Shown here piece by piece: positions 38,166-52,400 of a stretch of 64,000 nucleotides of DNA. Numbering within the stretch: position 1 is the stretch's first letter; the number at the start of each line of letters is the position of its first letter. Source of the stretch: Larimichthys crocea (lineage: Eukaryota; Chordata; Actinopteri; Sciaenidae); the NCBI RefSeq assembly GCF_000972845.2, contig NC_040027.1, forward strand, positions 11,337,760 through 11,401,759, in the 5' to 3' direction. A program made the position numbers and the translations under genes. A model generated the notes under the pieces. It was not told the origin of the DNA, did not search any database, and saw only the letters and a list, made by a program, of their open reading frames with translations.

Positions 38166-38800
38166 TCAGTGATTTTCTGGTTTTTACTTCGTCGTCTCGC
38201 ACAATTTTACACTTTTAGTTTGAATCAAATGACCACCAGGTGTCACTACAACACTTAGCAACTCAATGGGAAAAGTGCAGCAATGCTTGGGGAATGTGTT
38301 CGAATGAGGTGTTATTGATTGAGAAAGATATTTATCAGTGTTTAAAGATTTCCTGACCTGTTGACCATTGGCTGGTGTTTATCCTCCTACAGTAAATCAC
38401 AGCTTTGATATCACTTAAAGTTTATATGGCAACTAGAGATAATTTTAGCTTTGTTAATAACCTAGTGACTGGAGTTTGTTCAAAGCCTAGCTTCCCAAAA
38501 GTTATGAATGAACTGACTTTATAAATTACTTGGCTGTACGATGAGAACATATCAACAAAAGTCAACATTTCATGGTCCAAGATATTTATTTTTTTGGGTA
38601 ATCTAGTAGGTTTTCAATTGTTTATTTGTAGATTTTTCACTGAAATTCTTGAAATCACCAAATCTGGTTTAATTTATCAGCAATCAGTGATGTATCTCAT
38701 TTCTATAATATAATTATTAGTTAAACCTCACAGATGCTTCATTAGGTGCTACCAATATTGTCTGAAGTTTATAATAACCACAAACTTTAAATTTTAGGAA
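38166..38800. other. Spacer between the 3' ends of PRRC2C and MYOC
   Basis: About 0.6 kb of AT-rich sequence between converging transcripts. I see no gene or strong repeat in it. Confidence 0.5.
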
Positions 38801-38804
38801 GAAG

Positions 38805-39336
38805 TTTATTTCATGACAAAGTTGAACAGTACCATAAAATTGACTACAATGTACAAGTACATGCAATATTCAATAAATGCTGAGTGAGAGAGCAGGTTAT
38901 TTAATAAAAGATGTTCGTTGGTGAAATGTTGTAGGGTGTGTAGTACATCAGGAGTTTGTGTTGTAAATTAATTATCCCACTTAGCTTGTTAAATTCAACT
39001 ATGCTTCATCTTTCAGACCTCAAATATAGCTTAACAAGAAAAAAAAATGAAATCATACATCTGAATTAAAGGCGGTACAAAAATAATTCCTCTAAAAACA
39101 TGTTTGTGGACCGTGCCACAGCAAAAGCCCTCCCACTGAAGAGAAAAAAAAAAAGCAGACACTGTTCCTCAAACGTCTTCATTTCACTTTGGAGTTTGGT
39201 AGTTTGGCTCTTCTACTCGTTGATACTGAAGCTTTATAAACTACTTCCACCACACACATTGTACTCTAAAGCTCGGAGTCTCTGAAGCAGGAACAGGTGA
39301 GCAAAAGTCACTTTTCATCTGTCACTCGTGGCGGCC
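38805..39336 (-). other. myoc: MYOC 3' UTR with candidate poly(A) signal
   Basis: On the - strand, sequence after the MYOC stop (39337-39339) runs to an AATAAA read as TTTATT at 38805-38810. Other A/T-rich hexamers are nearby, so the true end is uncertain. Confidence 0.5.
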
Positions 39337-42300
39337 TTAGTTGGCCTGCTGGCGACCCAGCCTGATGTCATAGGACACCATGTGGAAGTTGTCCCAGGCA
39401 AACAGCTTCCTCTGAGCCAGGTTGTAGTCGATCATGCTGTTGTAGCGGTACTTGTTCCTGAAGGGGATGGACACGGTCTTCCCCTGGCTGGTTTCAGTGT
39501 CGTACATGTAGTTGATGACGGTCTCGGGTGATGTGTAGCTGGCCACGGTGTACAGCTTCCCGCAGAGCATGAAGGAGTTGGCCACAGACTTCTTCCTTAT
39601 GTTGGTCTCCCAGCTCCTCTTCACCTCCAGACTGTGTGGGTCCAGTTGCGAGATCACGATGGCTCCTTTGGCTTTGTTGGTGGAGTAGACGGCCCACAGC
39701 CCCTGCTCATCCACAGCGAGGTCGATGTCAGTGTAGCCTCCCCAGGAGTAGGGGTACTGGCCATGGAAGCCAGCGTGGGGGAGCTCACGACGGGCTGCGA
39801 TGGTCTCAGAGGCCAGGTCGTAGCGAATGAGGGTACGACTACGACGTCTCTGATAATACAGAGAGCCTCGGTACACAGTGGCACCAGTGCTCTCTACTTG
39901 GTCTGGCAACAGCAGGACCTGAGAGGGAAAAACACGAGACAATAACTAGGAATGACCTCAGATTTTTGGCATATTTGCATGAAGAAATATCATCACACCT
40001 ACCTTGGATGGAAAGCCTTTGGATAGCTGTTCCATGTCCTCATACCCAAACAGCTTCCTGACGTCGGCGCCAATGGTGTCAATGCGCCAGACCATGTTGG
40101 GACCATACGGTGAGACAGCCTCAGGATCCTGCATCCAAACACCATATTTACCTTCTATGTTGTCGGCCTTCCTGTGAGTGACCGGTTCGCCAACTGAAAC
40201 CAACTCCCCACAACCTGCAACAGGAAGGAGGTAGAAGATCTGTGAGACAGAGAACATCTGATACTGGGAACATGAAGACAAGAATAAAAGAAAGAGCTGG
40301 TGAGTTTCTAAGTAACTCAAGGAAGGAAAAGTCTGTACAGTTGGTACATTGGTCAAATTGGGTACAAATGATGCAAGACGTAAAGTTAGTTGGTGACTAA
40401 TAAATCTAACGAAATATTCAAATTTAGGATTGCATTTTACAAAATCGAATATCCGATACAATCAACATGAAAAGCTCGTCAAGAGCTTTGAAGCCTACAC
40501 CCTCCAACATGGCATACGCCCTATTTCTCGCAAACTAGTCTTGTGTCTAAATCGGTTTTCCCTTCAAATAATGTTTACTGTAGCTCAGATTGAGGTGTAG
40601 GTTATGGTTAACCTCGCTCAGATGACTAGTTGGTGTTAAGGCCAAGACCGATAACTGAAAAAGGCTACAACAAAACAGGGTTCAGTCTTTAAAAAACCTT
40701 AAAGACTTTCATCAAATCAAATCGTCCAGTGTTTTTGCAACCTCAGGTCCTTTCTGGAGGCAGGTCACTCAGTCCGCGAGTGGTACATCTACATATACGT
40801 GCTTGAAGGAAGAGGGGAAGTAACCCAAGAACTGATCAGGGATGTGATGAGATCGTCATTTCTCATCATGGAGACAGACAGGAGGTCTGATGCTGCCTGA
40901 CATCTCTGTTAGCCGCAACTTTGTCTGAGTCACTGCCATCAGAGCAGCTACTGGGCTACAATTCATCCTGGGACTCTCCGCTGCTTGTCTTACTGGGAAA
41001 ACGATAAGGCAGGCTGTATATTTACCACTGCCTAAAATACACCCTTGCCCTCAGGTCCACCGGATTAAGGGTTAGATAGGAATATGTCTTATAAATACAC
41101 CTAAAACCACATAGCTTCCCTGTGGCGTGGCCTCATCAGAGATTAGATGACTTCACGTGGGGACTGCACGTGTATTTTCATGACCTCCGCAAACAATCAA
41201 AACTCTGACGTGGTTTTTGGGGAAACCCAGTGTGAGTGACAGCCTTGTTAGGGGGTGCTTTCCCTTTACATTTACGAGACAAACATGAAATTCAGGCGGG
41301 CCCTCATACCCACGGATTGGCATGACTCTGGTATTCTCGCCCCATTTGCTGCAGTATTAATAGCAGTATTTGCTTTGATGCTGTCAGCAGGGGGCGGGAG
41401 GGCGAGTGTCATGTTTGCCAGGTCAGATAGACAGAAGAGGGAAGAGAGGAGGAGAAGGGGTCGGTGAGATGAGCATTCGCTGCCAGGATGAGATTTTAAA
41501 GGACTATACTGGTGTGATTTAGTTTGAGCTGAAAAGCACGAGTACGAGTCCAAAACTCGACACAAGCACACGAAATGTGCTGAACCAGTCCTGTGTGGAG
41601 AAGAATGACATTTCAAACAGAGACCTGTGTTGTCCTCAGAGCCGTCAGGTGCAGGCACCTCTGTCACCTCCGCCTTCAGCTCCTGAAAGCCTGGAGATCC
41701 ATACTGCCACGCCGAGTCTGTCAGGTAGAGATGGAGAAATTTAGCTGAATAAGAAACATCAAGATGGAGGTGACTCTGCAAAAAAACAAAAAACATCTCA
41801 CCTCTCAAACTGCTGCTGTCTCCCTGCCTGTTGGGCCTGGTCATCAGGTGAGACATCTGACTGGAACCTAAACACACGCACACATGTAGAGTTCAGTCAT
41901 TTCTGTTGCATATTTCACGTGCAACATGCATGCAGAACGTTTGTGTACCCAAACGTGGATATGGCACTACTGACAGCAGAGAATGTGACAGCAGGAAACA
42001 AACACCCCTGAATGGATTCCCAGCTGCTCTGGAGTCAGACAGTCGGTAGATTGGCCGACCATAACACACATGCTTGACACACACTCGACACCCCATCCCA
42101 CCCCGAGCACTGTCAACTTCACCAACCAGTCGATTGGCCCTTTCTCCTCCATATCACTGTCAGGTATCAGCCTTCATCTTATTCTCTATCTTAATCTTCT
42201 CCTCTACTGTTTCTCCCCCTTTTTTTTACCCTGTGCTTATTTCCCCATTTGCCTCCCTCATGAAATCATTACTGTGCAAAGTAAACAGCGTGTCAAACAA

Positions 42301-45290
42301 CGTCTGCAAACTGTAAAACTCCACAGACACTCGAGGACAGAAAGAACACAAATGTTTACAGAGGAAAAATGAGCTTTTCAAAGAAGTTTTCATGAAGATG
42401 GATTACACAGATACACAAAGTGTGCGTTTGTGTATCTGTGACTGTTTGTGAGCACGTGCACGCCATCGCTCTTGCACGTGCAGCGCTCTGTGATTTCAGG
42501 CGCATAACGAGCCCTAATGATGCAGAGAGAATTAAACCAGCATCTGGAAGCTGATGTTGATGAAGAGGACGGGGGTGACGTAACATTAGCGACAAGTTGC
42601 TGTGTGTTGTAAACAAAGAAATGCTTGATGAAGCTAGAGGTGAAGGGGGTCGTTTCAAAGCTTGTGTAACTCAAAGGTCGGCATTGTTTTGAGGAGTTAC
42701 AGGGGGAGTTTGGATGAGGATGCTCCCACAGGACACGAGCATTCATCATCATCACAGGGAAACATTCTCCTACTGTCTTTTCCCCCTTTGTGCATGTGTG
42801 TGTGTGTGTGTGTGTGTGCCTCATATCCTGCCTCTTTGTTTGGGATGTCACTGAGCAGAATACTTTAAACCTCACAGACTTCACTTCCCAAAGGAGGCTC
42901 AGTCTGCAGGAGTCTGCAGAGCTGAGGGATCTTGGAATATATATATACTGTCTGCGTGCATAATTCAGGTTACAGAACAGAAAGACATTTTACTGAAAAC
43001 TGGCCACAGTCTGGCCACGTCGTCCCTCCACCTGTTAGACATTGATTGAGACGTCTTAGGAATGCACCTGAAAGAAGAATTTTTAGAGAAAATATTTAAA
43101 GCACACGGCGAAATCGACTCTGTTTTGGCGACGTGCTTGGCTCCATCTTCACCGTGAACCTGAAACTTCCTGAAACACAGTAATGTTTTTGGAAAGGGTA
43201 CATAAATACGTTTGCCGGGCTGCAATTGCACTCGATGACTTTTGCAAATTTTCACCTTTAACTGTGATTTTGAAAATCATTTTCCCTTGTGTGCTTCGTA
43301 CTTTTTTTATTTTTAATTCTCCTTTGAGCACGAGCCAGGTCTGCATTTATAAAGAATGCTGCCACTTTTAGCGCGCAGCCTCCCACCCGGCTTGTGTTGT
43401 CACTACTGTTGCAAATTTTATGTGAAGGCCTATTTTTAAAGTCCTAAAATAACATTAGAGAATATCAGCTCATATACTTTGAGAGGCGAGTGTTACTGAA
43501 GGTCATAAGCGCCGCCTGAGCTGTAAATGCTGCAATTTTTCCGTCAAAGTTGAGAACTCGTGAAAATGCTTTGATTTTTTATCTCCTCTCTTCTCTGCTC
43601 CAGCGTGTCTTCTTCTCTGTATGATCTACTGCCTCGCACCCTGAGGGGGCCCTCTCTGTGTATTTCAGTCTGCAGGTGAACACATGAGGAGATAAACAGA
43701 TAACCTGGAGTATGCAGGATATAGAGTGTGTAAGCACTCCTGATGCACAGGGAGTAGGGATGTCTGCTGAGGCGGGGAGACGGTAAGGAAGGATTTACTG
43801 CAGCTGGCAGTCTCAGCTTTAGAGGTAATACACTCCGAGGGCCAAGAGGGTAAACAGAAAGATGGCTTAACTGGTAAAAGGAAGGGGGATGGTGGGTGCA
43901 AAGACGAGCATGGGGGCTAATTAGATGGATGTTTGGCCACTGCAAACACACAGAATACCAGAGCTTAACCTTATTGGCTCCGGGATAACTCTCAAGCCAT
44001 GTGCAGCCCTCTAACCCTGGAAGTATAGTGTTCTTGGCCCCAGGACCTCTGCAGCCCCCCTCCATCCTCACCAGCCCTGACCCACCCGGCGTCATCAAAA
44101 GCCCCGAGATGAGCCCTTGGCACGGAATCACCACTTCCAGAGCGTGCATCGCATTTCAACCCCTCCCTCCCTCCCTCCCACTTCCCAACTAGGCTATTCG
44201 CGCCCTGCTCGTCATGCAGAGGGAAACACCAGTCATAAAGAAAGCAAGATCTGCTCATAAATACTGAGCCCGGCCATCCCTGGCCTGCCACCATCACCCC
44301 TAAATGCAGGCAGGAAGCGGAGAAGAGAAACCTGAGCTGAGCGTCTCTGCAAGACTTACAGGGCAACCAAAACATAACAACACAAATAAGCACACACACA
44401 CACTCACATGCATCACTAAATGATGCACACACACACGTTATTCCCCTGATATGTGCCGTTTGTCTGGAGGAGGCTGAGATTTATCACTTCTGTTGCTGCA
44501 CACAAACATGTGATCCCTGTCGCTGTGCGGTGCACTCTATATGTGCATGGTATTCCATACATACATGGCATCTGTGTGTCACCAAATGCAACAGAAACAA
44601 CCTGTCTGCAGGCACTTAAGTAATGCAGTAACATCATTTCAGGATGGATAGAGAAGATTAGAATAAAAACAAATATGTACAATGATCTGAGAATTTATGA
44701 GAATCAAATAATCAGAAGTTAGAATGATTTTCTTTTCATAAAAGCTTTGCACATTTTTTTAACAAGCTCTGAAAGTGTGTGGTGGTTTGAGTGTATCTCT
44801 TACCCCCACCAGGTCTCATCAGGCCACCGCTCTGCAGAGAGGGGGCTGGTGGCACTAAGGGGGTCTGAGGAGGACAGGGTCTGTTCCTCAGCCTCTCTGT
44901 CTCCCTCCTCATCTCCTCCATCCTGCGCTGAAGCCCCTCCAGCTCCCGCTCCAGACGCCCCTTCTCCCCCTGCAGCAGGTTCCTCTCCCCGACGGCTCGG
45001 TTCAGCGCCTCCTGAAGCTCAGACTGAGCTCCAGCTCCAGGTCTTTGGGGAACACCGGCGTCCCCTCCAGTCAGGCGGGACACCAGCACCTCCAGCATGC
45101 TGAGTCTGGCTTTCAGGCCCTCCATCTCAGGGCCTCCGGTCTGTGGGCAGCTGGCCTCGATGGGGCTGGGGACAGAGAAGGTGTACTGGCATCTTCCACT
45201 CCGGTCGTTTCCCCTCCACAGAGCAGCTCGGTCCTGTGCGTCACCTCGCAGGAGAAGACCACACAAACACAGTGAGAGGAGGAGGAACAT
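39337..45290 (-). CDS. myoc: Myocilin (secreted olfactomedin-domain glycoprotein)
   Basis: Secreted extracellular-matrix protein; the human gene is expressed in trabecular meshwork and mutated in open-angle glaucoma. Four coding exons on the - strand, in order: 45290-44804, 41717-41625, 40214-40003, 39918-39337. They join in frame to 457 aa (human 504). Residues 1-18 form a signal peptide ([14 protein letters not shown]...). Leucine- and charge-rich coiled coil spans about 57-71 and 89-137. The linker contains [14 protein letters not shown]. The olfactomedin domain spans 195-457. C195 and C383 are spaced exactly as the disulfide pair of the human domain. The calcium ligands of human myocilin have counterparts here: D330, N378, I427 and D428 (offset 50). 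Mammalian MYOC encodes the whole olfactomedin domain in one exon; here an 84-bp intron (39919-40002) splits it. The donor of the second exon is GTCTCT, a weak but usable site. The start is the first ATG after a TATA-bearing promoter and opens the signal peptide. Confidence 0.95.
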
Positions 45291-45554
45291 GCTGGAGACA
45301 GATCACACTTTAAATTCTCCTTGTGCAGAATTAATTTCTTTCTTCTGTCCCAGTCTCTCTCAGCTTAAATTCTCCTTTAATCAATTATTAACTCCCAATT
45401 TCCTGGTGAGGACCTAGTTTATTATTCTGCTTCAGTCTTTTCTCAGGTGACTCCTCTTCTTTTTCTCCACCCCTCTCTTGTTCGTCTCTCTCTCCTCTCT
45501 CTCTCCTCAGTGGGGCAGGTCTGTAACACTGAGCTCTCCCCAACAGCTCACAGA

Positions 45555-45562
45555 TATTTATA
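45555..45562 (-). promoter_or_regulatory. myoc: TATA box of MYOC
   Basis: The reverse strand reads TATAAATA here, about 265 bp upstream of the MYOC start codon. A transcription start near 45530 would give a 5' UTR of about 240 nt. The flank is strongly purine/pyrimidine biased (GA-rich on the + strand, 45570-45710). Functional use is inferred from position. Confidence 0.55.
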
Positions 45563-48088
45563 CAATCTGGAGGGGAAGGAAGGAGGGAAAGAGGGGACAA
45601 GAGGAGATGGGAAAGGGAGGGAGGGGAGAGGAAGAAGAAGGCTGGGTGGGTGGGGGGGGGATCAGAGGCAAAGAGGGAGGTAGGGAGAGAAGAAGAAAAG
45701 AGAGAGTAATGGGATGATGGTTGTTTTGGGGACAGAAATGTGTGTGTGCTTTATGCAGAGGCTGTGTTTTGGATTTAAAGCTCCGTCTTTTTGTGTAAAT
45801 CTGTGTGATTCATCCTCTCCGGTCTCAAAGAAAGCGTCCTCTGATGTGTGTGATGCAGTCCCACATGTCTAAGGGGCTTTGGTGGAGGTTTGTCCCCCCC
45901 CCCAGCATGGCAGGGAAATCTGGGCCTCATTGGATACAGTTACCCCAAGGAGCCGGTGTCCCCTTTCATATTGGTAGGGGGCCAGCATGTGACGCATGCA
46001 GCCAATAATTTCTGTCAATATGAAAGGTCGAGGTTACAAGTCAATCGATGACAGGATACCTGACGCTGACCCCTGACCCTGACATGGATTGGGTCCCCTT
46101 CAGCTGAGCTTGTTTGTTGTGAACAGACTCACTGCATTTTTCTACATTTGTATTTAATACAACATGAGTGAGCCATTCCTACCTAAACCCACTTCCTGTC
46201 ACTTGCTGCCTGGGTGGATTTGTTGCAGTCTGTCCCGTCTTCCCCGTCTCTCGTCTCTTCACTTTAACACAATATCACAGACGTGTTGCCCACAGCCTGC
46301 GAGGCTCGCTTCTGCAGTCATGTGATACGGAGGATGATCTCTTGTTTATTTTCAGAGAGGCAGGATGAAAGATTTGAAAGTGAGACACTCGCTCAGGGAT
46401 GCATGCGATGAGGCAGGTGTGCAGACGCACACCATCCTATTCCAACTTTCACAGGTGTCAGCCTCAGCTCATTTCCTGTCTCTTTGTTTGGGTTTCAAAA
46501 ATCTGTTCTGCACTGTCCTTTTTAATTTCAGACATCTTTTGTGCGTCCATCTCTGCCGACCTGCCACCCTGGGCACTAAAACATCACCCGACCCAGATGC
46601 TTCACTTAAGGGAGGCCAAAGGGCACGAGGGGAAGTGTGCACGCTCTTAAAAACACACGCTTCCTCTTGCAGGTTGATCCCAGCCTCACCTGTTTCTGTC
46701 AGGGCTTGTTTACAGACAGCCGGTGCTACTTGAGACACTCGTCCTGGTTTATGATTGGTTGGACAGATGGATAAATGGATGACTAAAGTACAGAATGTGA
46801 TTTTTTAAAAAAAAACACTGGATTCGCTGTCAGACTACATCCTCCTGCAGGAAATATCTTAACAATGAGAAACTGACGAGAGGGCGAAAGGTGGGACACA
46901 TTAAATAAAGGACTGAATAAATCATTGTGGGAGAAAAAGCTGGGAATAAAACCAAACGCAACCAGGAATTGAGACAACGGAGGAGAGAACGTGCTGCTGA
47001 GAAAGGAGGAGGAGTGAATGAATGCAGAACACTGTTTTTATTCACCAGAATCCTAAAAGAGCATCAACTGCAGATGGATTATTTCTTCAAACTCCTTGAG
47101 CTGGTGACACATGCCTCTCCCTGTACAAGACGTCTGTGTGTGTGTGACTGACTAATGCTGGTTGGCACATTGTCCGCTCTTCTCCCTTGTGAGTTTAGTC
47201 ACCTTAATAGCACTCATATAACCGATGCTATGCCCGGAATCTGAAGTCATCCAGTCGTAGCCCCTAACGGAGGACCAAAACATCCTGAGCTGCCAGCGTG
47301 GGTGTGACTCCGCAGGCAGAGAGGATAGAAATGTCATGCAACAAAGTGCAACACAGATTTTTTTTTTTGTTCCTTTGCATATATATTAATATGTGGACAA
47401 AGCCTTAACCAGAGGCAGAATTAAGGCATCCAGTTTGTGGGCAGCCTCTGGCAACATATCTGTGAGACCCGAAAAGAAAGAGCTGTAACGTTTTACAGCC
47501 ACTTGTCCAACAAGGACTTTACTACCTTCAATTTCACTGCAATCAGGCATGCAGGCTTCTCACCACAGATAAATAACCGTGTGAGATGAAATGACCTCTT
47601 CTCTCCAAAGCAGAAATAAAGCTATCACCCCCCACCATGAGAACCAGCAACGGAGAGCGAGCTGGAGGACCATCTGCCATAGATCAATGAAGTAATTTCT
47701 GCTCCCTCAGAAGGGCTGGGCAGGGCTGTCGGAGTTGGTTTGTCTCTGAGAAGCGGGTCTGCCAGAACAATAACGCCTCACAGACTCACTTCCATCCAGC
47801 TTTAGTGCCATCATGGGACTCCACGCTGCCAATAAAGTTGCAGAGCAGTAAAACAAAAGTCCAGTAATGAGAAGAGATAAAAGAAAGTTCAGGACTTCAC
47901 TGCCTCTCTTAAATGGTCAGAAGTGAAGGGATAGCATGATGATTATTTTCCCCTCTTCACCTCCACTCATCTTTATTTCCATCAACCTTTTGTTCCCCTG
48001 GCAGTGCTCTACCCATCCTCACTCCTTCCTACCTCCCAGGGAGATAGTCCAAACCAGATGAAACCAGACCGGTGCCCTTTAAAATCAC
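45563..48088. other. Intergenic region MYOC to VAMP4
   Basis: A GA-rich stretch at 45570-45715 belongs to the MYOC upstream region. The remainder has no supported gene, strong repeat or RNA. Open frames here are short and lack any recognisable protein. Confidence 0.5.
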
Positions 48089-48094
48089 TTTATT
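48089..48094 (-). other. vamp4: Candidate VAMP4 poly(A) signal
   Basis: TTTATT on the + strand is AATAAA on the - strand, giving VAMP4 a 3' UTR of about 1.3 kb after its stop at 49413-49415. Confidence 0.45.
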
Positions 48095-49412
48095 TATCAT
48101 TTCAAAGCAAAACTGATCAATATATATATATCACAGTCTTCCAATGCAATGCCAGAGTATTGTACATCATTACAGAATCAATATTTACAGCTAAAATAAA
48201 TTACATTCAAAATAATAAAAATGACATTGTAGACTTGTTTGTATCATACAGTTAATTAATCCAGACACGACACCTAAATTTGTTTCACAGCTCGGTTAAA
48301 TTACCCCTCCTTCAACGTAATGTAACAGAGATTAAAAAATGTCCCTTCAGCGGGAAAACCAGCATTCATACGAGAATCACATTGAGCAGCCAGCAGAAAT
48401 AAGAACAGTGTAAAAAGAAAGCAGTGTTAAAACCAAACAGAGACAGTTTAATGTCAGCAGTGGGGAAAGTCGATGTGCCGTGGAGAGAGCTCAACACAAC
48501 CTCAGGGAGGAAGGCGAGAGGTTTAAAGTGGCGAGGAGACATTCGTAACCTGGATGTTTTTGGTCTGATGTGGTCCCGCTGTACGCTATAACAAGCTATC
48601 AAGAGGCAGACGGAAAACGGAGAAGCCGCGATTGATGGAGGAGAATAATCAGGATGTTTGTCTGAACAGATGCCGATTTCTTTCTTTCTTTCTGGTCACT
48701 TTTCCAAATCATCGGCACTGATGAGGAAACATACCTGATAAGTGAAATCACTTCTGTCAGAAAGCCTTGTTGCTGATTAAAAGAAGCGTCTAAGACAGAT
48801 GAACCTCAGATGTTCCCTCGCCTCGGTGCCGGACAATGAAATCTTTCCTCGGGTGAAGGGAGAAGACGGCACACGAGGATTCATGGGTAGAGATCTGAGG
48901 ATCATTCACTAAATGTTAGAGCCCCTTTATACGAGGCTGCTGCGGCACATTCAGAACCAGCTAGTTGGCGTGGATTCCCCAGCTTTTACAGCATCTATCT
49001 CTATCTATATGACGTAATATGCACAACCTGGAGTTTCCCTGTTGTCAAGGCAAAGACGGGGGGCCCTACATGTGTGTAGGTCTCCTTCACATTGACTAGA
49101 GGGCTGAGAGTCAACGCCTTCTCCCAAACTACATTAAAACACCCCCACCCTCGATTCTCCTGTGTTAGGTTCAAACCGAGCCTTAGTACTGATCTCACAG
49201 CAGATTCATGTGGAAATACCGACGTTAAGATCCGTACTAAGGGTGAGACGATGCCAGGTCCACAGGGCTGACGCTGAGGAGGGCGTGGGAGGCTGGCTGG
49301 TGCCCCCTAGTGGGAGTGGAGGACTGTGTGCAGAGGAGACAGGGAGATACAGACAGAGAGAGACGGGAAGAAGAGGAAGAGGAGGGTTCTCCCTCGCCCT
49401 CCTCGTCGGACA

Positions 49413-52400
49413 CTAGCGATATCGGAGTATCACTGGAACTGTAAGAGAGAAAGAACACTTCATGAGAAGCTGCACGCGGTTTCTAAATGTAAATATGTGT
49501 GCGTTTGGTCAAATACTCACTGATGATTATGAGCAGGAGAGCAACGACGACCAATGCAATAATCATCTTCATCTGCAGAAGAAAGGTACACACATTAAAG
49601 ACATTCCACTCATAACACCGGCGCACCCCCCCAACCCCGAACTTCTGTGCAAACAAAGACAGCCCACCTTCATGTCTCGCCACCACATCCTCCTGTGCAG
49701 CTGTTTGGCTCGGCTACTGAAGGCTGACGCGTTGTCCGATAGGCTCTCTGGAGCGTCACGTGACCGCGGCACAGGTGGAGGAACGTGAGGAGAAAAAGAA
49801 ATGAATAATAAAGAATGTTGGGGGAGAGAGAGATAAAAATAACATATAATCACCAAACAAACATCCAGACTGCTATTGTTCCGTCTCAGTCTGCTTGGCT
49901 CTGTGTTTTCGCATGTGCAGTTATGAGGTGTTACAGTTATGTAAGCCTCAGCTCGGCTGGTGAGATCACTCCCATGAACAGATTTGTTTGTTTACTTTTA
50001 GGAAATCCTGCCATGAAACGCTGAACAACAATTTACCTAATTCACACACACATTCGCTCAGATTTTCTCCCTCCTGTCTCCTTGTCGTGACATCCCTCTC
50101 CAAAACGCTCGCCCACACTGCTCTCTGTTTCTTGGATACTGTTGTCAACCCGGTGTTTACGAATTACACAGGAAGGTTACAGCTCTCTGGCGTGCGGCGC
50201 TCTGCTTGTCCAAGACCTCGTCCCTCTTAAGAGTCTTTGTGTCCGTCGTGTGTGCCGTTTTCACGTCCACGTGCTCGTTAACGACCCGTCGCTACTACAA
50301 AGACGGAGCGCTCAGACGAGGCTTCTGAAAAGATGCTCGTTAATCGTCAGGACTTTAACGACAGGTTACCTGTGCATGGGTCAGAGAGCAAATTGAAAGC
50401 GTCCATCACCGGATATTATACTGCTCGCGTAAAGACGCCGACATGCACCGTGGAGACACGCAACCAGCCACACAAATACAGCAAAAACTCACATATACAC
50501 AAAGGCCCGTGTAAACACAAATGTGTTCCAGATGTGCGTCATTGTCTCGGTTGGCTGGTCGAGATGACGGAGAGAAGCTGTTATACAACATCTGCGTGGA
50601 CGTCATGATGAGGCCTAGTAGACAGGTGGAGAGACACGAGCACTTCAGGCTCATCTCTTCATCCACGCAGGAGCAGAGCTAGAAAACCTGTGCGTGTCTT
50701 GGTGAAAGCCTTGCACTTGCACGTGTGTGAAGTTGTGCGGCGAGCTTAACATGTTTCACACACACACATACCTTCTTGGTACGCGCTAAAAAAAGAATGG
50801 GGCTGTGTGAATGTGAGAGCTGTCAAAAGGTTTCAGATGCACACCTGGTAAAGCACTAAACCTGGACATATCATTAACAGCTTTAAAGTGCACGGAGAGA
50901 ATTGACATGCAACACTCTTGATCCTGCAGGAGAGAGAAGCTTCACAAGGCCGCTCGAAGGTTTGACCAAAGTTACTGTTTTTGTTGATTTTTCTGCAAAG
51001 TTTAATGCAAAGCTTCGATGATTTTCTAATATATGCATCTTAAAAAGATGCTGAGTCAGACAAAACACTTGAAGGTGTCACCTTGGACTGTGGTAAACAG
51101 CCTTTTTCTCTGATGAGACTGTAAATGTAGCACATCCACTCAGTCAGCCTCTTTGGGCAGCCTTCAGATATTTCATGAAGGGAGCTGATCATTTGTTATT
51201 TGCAGAGCTATAAATATTCTTTATTTGTCTCGTACGTGGGCAGGTTTGAGATTTTTAGTAACATTAAAGTCATACCTCAACCTAAATTACCCTCACGTAT
51301 AAATATTTTACTCTAAAATGGATGCACATTGCAGAAATGTTATTAACTCCCACACACAGCAAGGACAATAACCCCCCAGTGCCAGGTGTAAACCATCAGT
51401 GAGCTACTTGTGGAAACTAAACACAGCGGAGTGATAAAGTGTTCCATGTGTGCATGTGTGTTAACACATGCATGCAAAAGCACACGCCGTCCCCGGTGCG
51501 TGTGACTCACCCGACTTGTCCTGCAGGTCGTCGAGACGCTCGCCTCTCTCTATCACCTTGGAGATGTTCTCCTGCATCACATCGATCACCTCGTCGACCT
51601 GCGATTGCACCCTGAGGACACAGGTGAAGGCGTGAGGCACTAGCACAGAGATAATAGTCATAAATAATAAAACGTAGGATTTATCAAGAACTGATCGTTT
51701 TATTCTTTTGTAAGCAGCAGAACACAAAGCACCTGCTATATCATTTCCTCTGTTTCTAGCCTTGTCCAATTGGCAGGTAATAAATAGCCTGTCAAAAGGT
51801 TTTTCCAGCCTCAGTGTGACATGCCAGCCCTTTATTATTATACTGAAATCCTTTCTTTATGCACAACTCCTGAGCAGTCTATATTCTGTTTAAAGTAATT
51901 CTTAGCAATACCTCTTGGAAGGATGCTGCGTCAGCAGGAGAGAGGACATTGGCAATGAAATAAAAAAGGACGAGAGGCCCATAAGACGAAGGAATCTGTT
52001 TTTTCTCACAGCTGATCACATTTTCCATCACTGTTATGCTGCAGGGATTCTTGGATTTAAGCTTGATTGCACGTTGAAGGCGGTAATATTAAACATGTAC
52101 AATCAGAGCCAGAGCAAATCACACGGGGCTCAAACACAAACACACATAAACACACCTAAGGAGCTGAGCTGAGAGGTTCGGGGTCACACGGACACACATT
52201 TGAAGGGCCTGGATAATGTGCGAGCAGCATTCCTAGAATCGGTAACGATGGCATCTGGTTTCATGTGCTCACAATGACAAACTGTCAAGTATGAACAGAG
52301 CCTGGAGAAACAACCCTGGGTGCCAGACTGTCTCAACAATGACCTCCTCTGCTCTGTGGCTCTCTCTGACTGGAGGTTAATGTGGAAACAGACTGTGGAG

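Noticed and set aside
43544..44149. Reverse-strand frame of 201 codons in MYOC intron 1
   Set aside because: It has no domain and no family resemblance, and MYOC is fully explained by the exons listed.
49162..49416. + strand frame opposite the VAMP4 3' end
   Set aside because: It is antisense to VAMP4 3' UTR and last exon, with low-complexity Arg/Glu/Gly composition.
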